Part shown: piece after piece, positions 1-7,287 of the stretch
How the letters are laid out: every line of letters starts with the position of its first letter
Position numbering within the stretch: the first letter of the stretch is position 1
Assembly: GCA_913050565.1 (NCBI GenBank)
Contig: CAJWZW010000009.1
Coordinates: 1 to 32,140, forward strand
From: an uncultured Synechococcus sp.
Lineage (GTDB): Bacteria; Cyanobacteriota; Cyanobacteriia; PCC-6307; Cyanobiaceae
Length of the DNA: 32,140 bases
Reading direction: 5' to 3'
Translations under genes and position numbers: made by a program
Notes under the pieces: model-generated
Databases searched by the model: none
Told to the model about the DNA's origin: nothing
The model's input: only the letters and a program-made list of their open reading frames with translations

Positions 1-178
1 GAATCTCATAACTAGAAGGTCGGAGCAGTTCGCAAAAGTTGAGGCGATCGTGATTTGTCTCGACCTGCTTCACGTGACGACTGTTGATTGACCTTTTCGA
101 GCGACCAGCAAAGAGATCAGGCTGATTTTCATCACCAGTTGAGCTGGCATTGATGACCACCACAGCTTGAAAATTCAA
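1..178 (-). other. possible partial ORF running off the left edge
   Basis: On the minus strand a reading frame stays open from near position 178 to the window edge. The visible part reads LNFQAVVVINASSTGDENQ and continues through residues such as RHVKQVETNHDRLNFCELL, a composition that looks like protein. There is no ATG in the frame; a TTG at 176-178 or GTG codons at 158-163 could serve as starts. The 12-bp palindrome at 160-185 overlaps the proposed start. I recognise no family. It could be the 5' end of a gene outside the window, a decayed gene or a chance open frame. Confidence 0.2.
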
Positions 179-185
179 GCTGTGG
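160..185. repeat. perfect 12-bp inverted repeat, followed by a second small one
   Basis: Arms CCACAGCTTGAA (160-171) and TTCAAGCTGTGG (174-185) are exact reverse complements separated by two A bases. A second inverted repeat, CACCA-TATG-TGGTG, follows at once at 186-199. Neither strand has a T-run after the stem, so it is not a standard intrinsic terminator. It could be an operator for a dimeric regulator or a transcript-end hairpin. It lies about 55 bp upstream of the possible small membrane-protein gene at 241. Confidence 0.6.
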
Positions 186-240
186 CACCATATGTGGTGT
201 AAGCTTGCATTACCAGGCTCTACTGGTGGAGTCTGTGAAA

Positions 241-420
241 ATGGGAAGGGTTAGGGTCCCCTTCCCTACTTTCCTCAAAAAAGCAATGCCCCTGTTGGCA
301 AGGACAATAATTCGGGAGATATTGGTGCAAAGAATTGCCATTTATTTCATTCTCAGCTCAGTTGCTGTCGTTGTCATCAACCTGAGCGATTTCAGTCAGA
401 ACACAACAGCTGTTTTTTAA
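241..420 (+). CDS. small possible membrane protein, unknown
   Basis: This 59-codon frame begins at an ATG with a good Shine-Dalgarno-like GGTGGAG at 225-231, nine bases upstream; a longer version would need a TTG at 205. The product has a basic N-terminal half (MGRVRVPFPTFLKKAM, then RTIIREILVQR) and a hydrophobic stretch around residues 35-53 (IAIYFILSSVAVVVINL) that could cross a membrane once. It ends at TAA 418-420. I recognise no family. It is isolated in the AT-rich region, so its reality rests on the ribosome-binding site and the membrane-like composition only. Confidence 0.35.
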   Translation: MGRVRVPFPTFLKKAMPLLARTIIREILVQRIAIYFILSSVAVVVINLSDFSQNTTAVF

Positions 421-589
421 ATCCCAGGTTTTATAGGAATCCACATTCTTTCTCGATGGATTACCGCATAGGTCAGAACATGCCTCCACTCACCGACAAA
501 ACAAGAGAGAGCATCACACCACAGCCCAGATCCTCAGAATTCAAACCCTGAGCAAGCGGACAAGACAAGTCGTCGAATAGCAATGAACC

Positions 590-793
590 ATGCAAAATTT
601 TAAATTCCGAATTGAGGAACTGAATCCTTTTCAGGAATGGCATCTGCATGACTCAGCCGACAATCAGGAGTTTGCAATTCAACGTGCCCAGGAAATTTGC
701 AGGCAAATCTGCAGACCTGTTCGCATCCTGACGGCACAGAACAAACTCGTCGCACAATTTGAACCTGCAGAACCCAATTCAGAAAGTCAATAA
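590..793 (+). CDS. hypothetical small protein (67 aa)
   Basis: ATG-to-TAA frame of 67 residues with balanced, soluble composition. It has a charged helical middle (EFAIQRAQEICRQICR) followed by PVRILTAQNKLVAQFEP, which resembles a short beta hairpin. The length and the helix-then-strand layout recall short orphan proteins common in marine Synechococcus, but I cannot assign a family. No clear Shine-Dalgarno is visible; another ATG seven bases upstream (583) opens only a very short frame. The neighbouring DNA is AT-rich with no operon partner on the same strand. Two cysteines at residues 37 and 41 (CRQIC) form a CxxxC pair. Confidence 0.5.
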   Translation: MQNFKFRIEELNPFQEWHLHDSADNQEFAIQRAQEICRQICRPVRILTAQNKLVAQFEPAEPNSESQ

Positions 794-810
794 ATCAATC
801 AACACAACAT

Positions 811-1056
811 TCAGAACACATCAGCCATGGAAAATCGCAAGAACTGAACGATTGAGAAAGGATTCAGGATCGACCAGACCTCTCCAAAACCGAGAGATTT
901 GTTGTGGCGGTTGCTTTTCAGCTGATAGTGACGCGCCAGCAGGTCTGCACCGGACTGGATGGTCCTTGGGTCGCTCAAGGAGTCAACGGATGATGCGTAG
1001 TCCGGATCCAGGACGAGAAACCAGCGATCACCGATCAGACCCGATGAACCGGACAT
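811..1056 (-). CDS. hypothetical protein (81 aa), weak
   Basis: Minus-strand ATG frame of 81 residues with plausible protein-like composition (GDRWFLVLDPDY near the N-terminus, ADLLARHYQLKSNRHNK in the middle, hydrophobic FSIVQFLRF at the end). The plus-strand frame over the same bases is Ser/Arg/Thr-rich and looks like a shadow, so the minus strand is preferred. There is no strong ribosome-binding site. A TATTTATA stretch lies about 20-30 bases upstream of the start and could hold a -10 box. It is tail-to-tail with the 67-aa gene, with 17 bp between the stops. No family recognised. Confidence 0.35.
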   Translation of the reverse strand: MSGSSGLIGDRWFLVLDPDYASSVDSLSDPRTIQSGADLLARHYQLKSNRHNKSLGFGEVWSILNPFSIVQFLRFSMADVF

Positions 1057-1348
1057 GGAACAACAGCTCAGCTTTAGGTATAAATACTACAAGACCTGAT
1101 TCATCATTGAGAACGGCCGCCGACAAGTGCAGCTCTCGTCTGCTGTTGACCTGATACTGCAGGGCTGACTCTTGAATCCCGCCCAGACGAAATTAAATTG
1201 GCCACCCCATTCAGCGGGGATCCGAAATTTTCATCCTGGTGAAGATTGCAAGCCTCGAAGGATTTGCAAACACAACCATGATTAAATTAATTTCACCCTA
1301 TTGAGCATCCAATCGACGATCTGGAGTGTGTTCAGGACATGAGCGTTC

Positions 1349-1459
1349 TCAGAGAATTCGGCCGATATAAGCAAAAGCGACGACCATCACCGTGATGGCC
1401 ATCACAATGAAACCAAGACCCAGGGAAACCTCATTCAGTTGGTTGTCACCATCAGGCAT
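1349..1459 (-). CDS. 36-aa single-span membrane protein, unknown
   Basis: A short minus-strand gene runs from ATG (1457-1459) to TGA (1349-1351). The product has an acidic, polar N-terminus (MPDGDNQLNEVS), then a hydrophobic segment of about 20 residues (LGLGFIVMAITVMVVAFAYI), and ends GRIL. This is the layout of the small single-helix proteins that cyanobacteria attach to photosynthetic complexes or transporters. It does not match the PetG, PetL, PetM, PetN, PsbM, PsbN, PsbX or Psb30 sequences I can recall, so no symbol is given. A weak GAAGAG lies just upstream of the start. The call rests on its strongly membrane-like profile. Confidence 0.5.
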   Translation of the reverse strand: MPDGDNQLNEVSLGLGFIVMAITVMVVAFAYIGRIL

Positions 1460-2072
1460 GGACTCTTCACAGACACGTCTCTTCTATCGAACCTTTGCCT
1501 CCAAACGACTCAACATGTTCGATTGACGACAAATCAGCCGTTTAAAACCATGCAAGCCCATTCCTCCATACCACTGCCTCGCCCTCTGGCCACAGCGAGT
1601 GGAGGGTTTGGTGATGGCTTTAGAAGCACTGCCTACCCATTGGTGTGTACGCGCACGCCCAGAAAGTCCTTCTCGCGTCGATGCCGCTGCACTGGCATAA
1701 CCACCGCCGCTATCAGTGCAATTTTGGGTCCAGAAACTTCCGGTGCTGTAGTCGAAACCAGGAATATTCAAAGAGTTCCTGTACCTGCAGATCCTGTATT
1801 GAGAGGTGAGGTGGTACTTGGTTTCACAGGCTGCTTCAGCCCGGAGCGGATTAAGCCACTAAACGCACAACAAGCAGCGCCAGCAGGAGCAAAAACAAGT
1901 CTTTTCACAACGCATTGACCGCTGTTAGCACTTTCCCCGCAACAACGAGGTAAGCACCTCCCCCTTTCGATTGATTGATACAGTTCTCAGAATCGCTTTG
2001 ATACTAAATACTAGAAGCATTGGATTCAATAATACTTTTACGTGATATACGCAGAAAAGGAAAATTATTCAA
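1460..2072. other. gene-poor stretch with no convincing gene
   Basis: About 600 bases without a gene I can support. A plus-strand frame (1439-1918) is rich in Thr, Arg and Ser and looks like a shadow. A minus-strand frame (1484-1771, TTG start) contains the protein-like piece IPGFDYSTGSFWTQNCTD, then degrades into Arg/Ser-rich sequence; it could be a remnant of a lost gene. AT-rich bases at about 1990-2060 include TTGGAT (2021-2026) and TGATAT (2044-2049) spaced 17 bp apart, a possible weak promoter for the zinc-ribbon gene that follows. Confidence 0.4.
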
Positions 2073-2177
2073 ATGAGAGCTTGTACAAAGTGTGGAGGCA
2101 GTCGCTTCAATGACTGGAATGGCTGTATGGATTGCAGGCATGAGAATGAGCGTAGCAAAAAAGAAAAGCTCAAATAA
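2073..2177 (+). CDS. 34-aa zinc-ribbon peptide
   Basis: ATG-to-TAA frame of 34 residues. It carries two CxxC knuckles, CTKC at residues 4-7 and CMDC at 18-21, followed by HENERSKKEKLK, a charged basic tail. Four cysteines in this spacing are expected to bind one zinc ion. The pattern resembles the N-terminal zinc finger of phage-type HNH or endonuclease VII-like homing nucleases, here without a catalytic domain. An AAAAGGAAAA tract lies 9-18 bases upstream of the start. The next frame begins 6 bases after the stop and also encodes CxxC motifs, so the two may form one unit. It is too short for most gene callers and could be a real peptide or the remains of a longer nuclease. Confidence 0.5.
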   Translation: MRACTKCGGSRFNDWNGCMDCRHENERSKKEKLK

Positions 2178-2183
2178 AGGAAA

Positions 2184-2524
2184 ATGGAGGAACATACACA
2201 ACTGCTTAATGGAAATCCCTATTGGCATTTTTGCCGAGATGTTCTGTATGCAATCGTACCTGGGATGAGATTCCAAAAAGGCCCGATCCAAGATATGAAT
2301 ATACGTGGATGAAGGGGCCTATAAGACCGATTTACCACGGAGAAATAGACGACATTTTTAATATTCAGGCGGAATGCTATCAATGCAATTTCAACAAGAA
2401 CGCTGGAAAATTAAAACGTTTGAAATTTTGTAGTCAGACAGTTCTTCGTCAATTCAGTGAACATCGCTTAAATCCTGATTCAGCTCACTCGGAATCCATT
2501 CACACCGATGCTCTAGGGCAATAA
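2184..2524 (+). pseudogene. HNH-like/zinc-binding protein gene with a frameshift at a T5 run
   Basis: An ATG frame starting at 2184, after AAAGGA, reads MEEHTQLLNGNPYWHF and then loses protein character, stopping at 2312. The frame one base back reads LPRCSVCNRTWDEIP onward from 2231 and continues to TAA at 2524, with no ATG of its own (only TTG at 2222 or 2231). The switch falls in five T bases at 2228-2232. A -1 slip or one lost T would give a single protein of about 113 residues. It would carry CSVC, a Pro/Trp-rich linker, then NIQAECYQCNFNKNAGK, which resembles the N-x3/4-CxxCNxxK end of HNH nucleases, although the usual Asp-His is not evident. Options are a recent frameshift mutation, a sequencing error or programmed slippage. 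Confidence 0.5.
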
Positions 2525-2545
2525 AAAACCCGCCTCGTGGCGGGT
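2523..2545 (-). terminator. intrinsic terminator after tRNA-Val
   Basis: Read on the minus strand, ACCCGCC-ACGA-GGCGGGT forms a perfect 7-bp GC-rich stem with a 4-base loop and is followed by TTTTTT. It lies 33 bases beyond the tRNA 3' end, as expected for a tRNA transcript terminator. On the plus strand no T-run follows the stem. Confidence 0.9.
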
Positions 2546-2577
2546 GAGATTTGGCTGAAAAGCCGTGCTGTGACTGA

Positions 2578-2649
2578 TGGGCGATACGGGGATCGAACCT
2601 GTGACAATCTCCTTGTAAGGGAGGTGCTCTACCGCTGAGCTAATCGCCC
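2578..2649 (-). tRNA. tRNA-Val (anticodon UAC)
   Basis: The minus strand reads GGGCGAT, then a D-arm (TAGCTCAGCGGTAGAGC), an anticodon arm with loop CTTACAA giving anticodon TAC, a T-arm with GGTTCGATCC, and the 3' acceptor strand ATCGCCC. The acceptor stem pairs perfectly over 7 bp. The discriminator base is A; CCA is not encoded. The length is 72 nt. UAC reads GUA and, by wobble, other Val codons. The 3' end faces the AT-rich orphan region at 1-2550. Confidence 0.96.
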
Positions 2650-2706
2650 GAGGTGCAGATTCTGCCTCAGCACGGCACTCTGAGCCTGATTGCCGAACGG
2701 TGACCC

Positions 2707-3189
2707 TTGGCGTCGGGCCATCACCATGACCGCGCGACCGTCGGATGGAGCCTTCCCCTCGGGCTGGCGGTGGCATCTCTGCTCGGCCCAGCTGCAGGGG
2801 GCATCGCGTTTGCTGGATTCCTGTTCGGGGGCCTTTGGCTGTCGCCGGACCTCGATACCCGGTCCAACGCTCTGCATCGTTGGGGCCCACTGGGTGGGAT
2901 CTGGTGGCCTTACCGACGGCTCATTCCCCACCGCTCCATCTGGTCCCACGGACCTCTGCTCGGCACCGCGGTCCGCCTGTTGGTGCTTCTGGGCTGGACC
3001 CTGTTGATCAGCAACCTGATCCCGAACACCAGCCCCAACGACGTTCTCAGCGCCCTGCAGTGGGCAATACGGAACCACCCCCAGCAGGGAGCAGCACTGC
3101 TGCTGGGCCTGGAAGCCAGCGTGTGGCTGCACCTGATCCAGGACGGTGATCCCTTGCCGGCGGAATGGACCCGACGCCGACGGCGGTGA
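2707..3189 (+). CDS. DUF2227-type putative metal-binding membrane protein
   Basis: This 160-aa protein begins MASGHHHDRAT, matching the SGxxHDR start typical of DUF2227 (a cyanobacterial and archaeal family related to the YdjM metal-dependent membrane hydrolases). Hydrophobic segments lie at about residues 17-45 and 85-105. Conserved polar motifs sit between and after them: SPDLDT (46-51), HRW (57-59), PHRSIWSHGP (74-83) and HLIQD (142-146). These His/Asp residues are candidate metal ligands. The frame has a TGA two codons before the TTG at 2707, so TTG is the only reasonable start. It ends in a basic RRRRR tail, 31 bp before mazG on the same strand. The biochemical role is unknown. Confidence 0.8.
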   Translation: MASGHHHDRATVGWSLPLGLAVASLLGPAAGGIAFAGFLFGGLWLSPDLDTRSNALHRWGPLGGIWWPYRRLIPHRSIWSHGPLLGTAVRLLVLLGWTLLISNLIPNTSPNDVLSALQWAIRNHPQQGAALLLGLEASVWLHLIQDGDPLPAEWTRRRRR

Positions 3190-3220
3190 GAGGGTGGGCG
3201 CGCGCGCAGCCAGACGAACG

Positions 3221-4012
3221 ATGGACACCAGCTCCTCTGACGCTCTGCAGGAACTCATCCACGTTGTGGCCCAGCTGCGGGATCCGGAGGGAGGCTGTCC
3301 CTGGGATCTGGAACAGACCCATTCCTCATTGGTGCCTTACGTGCTGGAGGAAGCCCATGAAGTGGCGGATGCAATCCGTCATGGCAATGACGCAGATCTG
3401 AAGGAGGAACTGGGAGATCTGCTGCTGCAGGTGGTGCTTCATGCCCGGATCGCCAGCGAGGGGAAGCGCTTCGATCTCACAGCTGTGATTCGCACGATCA
3501 GCACCAAGCTGATGCGCCGACATCCCCACGTATTCGGCGGCGAGCCGCGCAGCTGGGAGGAGATCAAAGCCGAGGAGAACGCTGATCGGGACACCGGCTC
3601 CAGCAGTCCGCTGAGTGATCAGCTGGCGAAAAAGGTCCGTGGTCTGTCTGCCCTGGCCGGAGCGATGATGATCTCCAAAACAGCCGCAAAGGCTGGCTTC
3701 GAGTGGGATGACATCTCCGGCGTCTGGGACAAGGTGAATGAGGAGCTCGAGGAATTGAAGGAAGCGGTGGCCAGCGGTGACAAAGCCCATGCCCAGGAGG
3801 AGCTGGGGGATGTTCTCTTCACCCTGGTGAATGTGGCCCGCTGGTGCGACCTCGAACCGGAGGAAGGCCTGGCCGGAACCAACCGTCGCTTTCTCGACCG
3901 CTTTTCACGCGTGGAGGCAGCTCTCAACGGCGACCTTCAGGGGCGCAGCATCCAGGATCTGGAACGCCTGTGGCAGCAGGCCAAGCAGGCCATCCGCTCC
4001 GAACAGGACTGA
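3221..4012 (+). CDS. mazG: nucleoside triphosphate pyrophosphohydrolase MazG
   Basis: 263 aa, the length of full two-domain MazG. It hydrolyses (d)NTPs to NMP and pyrophosphate, acting as house-cleaning of abnormal nucleotides and, in E. coli, lowering ppGpp. The N-terminal domain holds CPWDLEQTH (26-34), LEEAHEVADAI (42-52) and KEELGDLLLQV (61-71); the second domain has EELEELKEA (174-182) and QEELGDVLF (192-200). Both acidic metal-binding sets (ExxE, ELGD) are intact. The ATG at 3221 was chosen because the protein then begins just before the conserved LRDPEGGCPWD; the frame stays open upstream, overlapping the previous gene. It is convergent with arfB, 28 bp apart. Confidence 0.95.
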   Translation: MDTSSSDALQELIHVVAQLRDPEGGCPWDLEQTHSSLVPYVLEEAHEVADAIRHGNDADLKEELGDLLLQVVLHARIASEGKRFDLTAVIRTISTKLMRRHPHVFGGEPRSWEEIKAEENADRDTGSSSPLSDQLAKKVRGLSALAGAMMISKTAAKAGFEWDDISGVWDKVNEELEELKEAVASGDKAHAQEELGDVLFTLVNVARWCDLEPEEGLAGTNRRFLDRFSRVEAALNGDLQGRSIQDLERLWQQAKQAIRSEQD

Positions 4013-4040
4013 ATTCCCCTGCTGAGGCGTTCTGGTGCCT

Positions 4041-4472
4041 TCAGTCATCCAGGCCGGGTCGGCTGCGCCGCTGCTTTTTGATCGCACCACGTTGCTTCTT
4101 GCTCTCCACCCGGCGCCTCTGGGAGCTGCGTGTCGGCCTGGTGGCCTTGCGGGAGGGTGGCGGTGGCTGAATCCCCTCCCGGATCAACGCCGCAAGCCGT
4201 CGCAGAGCGATCTGGCGATTCAGGTACTGAGATCGCTCCTCCGAAACGGAGACCACCAGGCAGCCGTTCACCAACCGGGCCCGATGGCTCTCCAGCAGCC
4301 GCTGCTGACGGAAAGGACCCAGGGCATCGGACTCGATCACCGACCAGGTCAACCGCACGGCGGATTCAACCTTGTTGACGTTCTGACCACCGGCTCCACT
4401 TGAACGACAAAACAACCACTGGAGCTCAGATGCAGGAATCGTCAGGCGGGCACTGATCACCAGATCCTGCAT
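4041..4472 (-). CDS. arfB: alternative ribosome-rescue factor ArfB (peptidyl-tRNA hydrolase, YaeJ type)
   Basis: 143 aa with the release-factor catalytic motif GGQ at residues 28-30 inside SSGAGGQNVNK, followed by VESAVRLTW, the hallmark of ArfB/YaeJ. ArfB enters ribosomes stalled without a stop codon and hydrolyses peptidyl-tRNA. The expected basic C-terminal tail that occupies the empty mRNA channel is present (RKATRPTRSSQRRR, KKQRGAIKKQRRSRP). It has no codon-recognition domain, which separates it from RF1 and RF2. It starts at ATG 4470-4472. The next gene upstream on the same strand stops at 4482, only 9 bp away, so the two may be co-transcribed. Confidence 0.93.
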   Translation of the reverse strand: MQDLVISARLTIPASELQWLFCRSSGAGGQNVNKVESAVRLTWSVIESDALGPFRQQRLLESHRARLVNGCLVVSVSEERSQYLNRQIALRRLAALIREGIQPPPPSRKATRPTRSSQRRRVESKKQRGAIKKQRRSRPGLDD

Positions 4473-4481
4473 GCAGAAGCA

Positions 4482-4697
4482 CTAGACAAAGCGATGGTGC
4501 ACATCCTCCCGGCAGCGCATCAGAAACATCACTTCCGCAGTGTCGGTCAGCAACAGATGGGTCTGTTCATCGGCGGCCGATCGATAGCTCAGAACCTCCA
4601 ATCCCTCCGGCTGGTGATCGCTGAACATCACCTGACCATCGCGAAGGACATATCGGTTCTGCACGACAAGCGAGGCCACTGAACGCGTTCTATTCAT
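4482..4697 (-). CDS. hypothetical small protein (71 aa) upstream of arfB
   Basis: Starting at the ATG at 4695-4697 the product is MNRTRSVASLVVQNRYVLRDG and on to HHRFV, 71 residues. A longer frame back to 4745 exists, but its extra 16 residues look like shadow. The composition alternates strands and turns (VVQNRYVLRDGQVMFSD, GLEVLSYRS, HLLLTDTAEVMFLMRC), suggesting a small beta-rich soluble fold. I do not recognise the family. It sits head-to-head with speE (91 bp between the starts) and 9 bp before arfB on the same strand. Confidence 0.65.
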   Translation of the reverse strand: MNRTRSVASLVVQNRYVLRDGQVMFSDHQPEGLEVLSYRSAADEQTHLLLTDTAEVMFLMRCREDVHHRFV

Positions 4698-4758
4698 GCC
4701 ACCAGTCCACGAAGCGATTGTGATCAAACCGGCATCAGCCGGCACTCCAAGGAGTTAG

Positions 4759-6485
<1,727 letters not shown>

Positions 6486-6914
6486 TCAGTACACATGGCG
6501 TGCATCTGCCCGCTGCTGTCGCAGCCGACGGTGCTGCTGCGCGATCAGATCCACAACAAGGGTTGGATGCCGGTGGATCAGGGTCAGGAACCCATTGCGG
6601 TCAAGCCGGATCAGGGCGAGTGGTGTCAAGGCCTTCGCATCCCGGCTGTGGCGCTGATCCGGGGACACCAGATCCTCGTAGAAGAACAGTTCCCCGATGC
6701 CGTAACGGACGCGGGAACCTGGACCACCCTCCAGCTCCACCAGCCCCTGTTCCACGACGTAGATGGCATCAACACAATCTCCTCGCCGGAACACCGGAGC
6801 ACCGGTTGGCAGGGTCAGGCGATCGATCTCCCGCTGTTCGCTGATCAACGCCAGCGGTGTCTTGGGATGGGTGGCCGCGTTCACACGCCGTGGACGTTCA
6901 TGGGATGTCAACAA
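6486..6914 (-). CDS. stand-alone cyclic-nucleotide-binding-type (Crp/Fnr N-domain) protein
   Basis: A protein of up to 142 aa showing one cNMP-binding beta-roll: LPTGAPVFRRGDCVDAIYVV, QGLVELEGG, then YGIGELFFYEDLV, SRDAKAL and LIRLDRNGF. The final helix (HPTLVVDLIAQQHRRLRQQ) corresponds to the dimerisation helix of Crp. The protein stops there, with no helix-turn-helix. GEL and R-D-A sit where Crp-like proteins bind the cyclic phosphate, but ligand binding is not certain. The start is unclear: TTG at 6912 abuts the upstream gene's stop, and a GTG at 6882 is an alternative. It probably forms an operon with the Cys-rich gene. Its stop directly abuts the speB stop (convergent, no gap). Confidence 0.82.
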   Translation of the reverse strand: MLTSHERPRRVNAATHPKTPLALISEQREIDRLTLPTGAPVFRRGDCVDAIYVVEQGLVELEGGPGSRVRYGIGELFFYEDLVSPDQRHSRDAKALTPLALIRLDRNGFLTLIHRHPTLVVDLIAQQHRRLRQQRADARHVY

Positions 6915-7178
6915 TCACCCGATGTCGCTCGAATGATTGCCCACCAGAGCACGATCCAGCTCCAGTTGCTGCTCGCGGTCACGGCCCTCCAGCCCGTTCA
7001 GGGACGGCAACTCCGGCGAGCAGGGAGTCCAGTGGTGACAGACCACCAGCCCGGCGAACTCTGGATGCACCTCCAACCGACGCAGACGACACCAGCCCAG
7101 GGTTCGCCCGTCACTTGAGCAGTGCTGACAACTGCGGCAGTTACGCCTGGAGCTCAAGGTCACGGGTCCGAAGTGCAT
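6915..7178 (-). CDS. Cys/His-rich small protein (87 aa), unknown
   Basis: The ATG at 7176-7178 is chosen over the adjacent TTG at 7179. The product begins MHFGPVTLSSRRNCRSCQHC and continues with GRTLGWCRLRRLEVHPEF and VVCHHWTPCSPE. Six cysteines and several histidines (CRSCQHC, WC, VCHHW, PC) in the first half suggest a zinc- or Fe-S-binding knuckle. The C-terminal half is acidic and charged (EGRDREQQLELDRALVG). I recognise no named family. Its stop lies directly before the cNMP-binding gene, so the two are probably transcribed together. It is divergent from gcvT, 109 bp apart. Confidence 0.7.
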   Translation of the reverse strand: MHFGPVTLSSRRNCRSCQHCSSDGRTLGWCRLRRLEVHPEFAGLVVCHHWTPCSPELPSLNGLEGRDREQQLELDRALVGNHSSDIG

Positions 7179-7287
7179 CAACGCTAGTGACGGTCTGAGA
7201 AATGGACCAGGCCTTCAGACCAATCTCCGGGTTCGCTTCCACTTGCTGAAGACCTCCATAAGAATGCGATTCGCCGCATCGAAACGG

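Noticed and set aside
160-185. Palindrome as an intrinsic terminator
   Set aside because: No T-run on either strand and only a two-base spacer in the loop.
759-1154. 131-codon plus-strand frame
   Set aside because: Rich in Arg/Ser/Thr with no recognisable segments, overlapping two better candidates on both sides; probably a shadow.
1214-1226. GCGGGGATCCGAA resembles part of the tRNA-Val 3' region (CGGGGATCGAAC), as an attachment-site copy
   Set aside because: Only about eight consecutive bases agree, with an inserted base, and the remaining tRNA 3' sequence is absent; chance similarity is likely.
7179-7287. Possible glycine riboswitch before gcvT
   Set aside because: The leader is short and I could not identify the conserved tandem aptamer cores.
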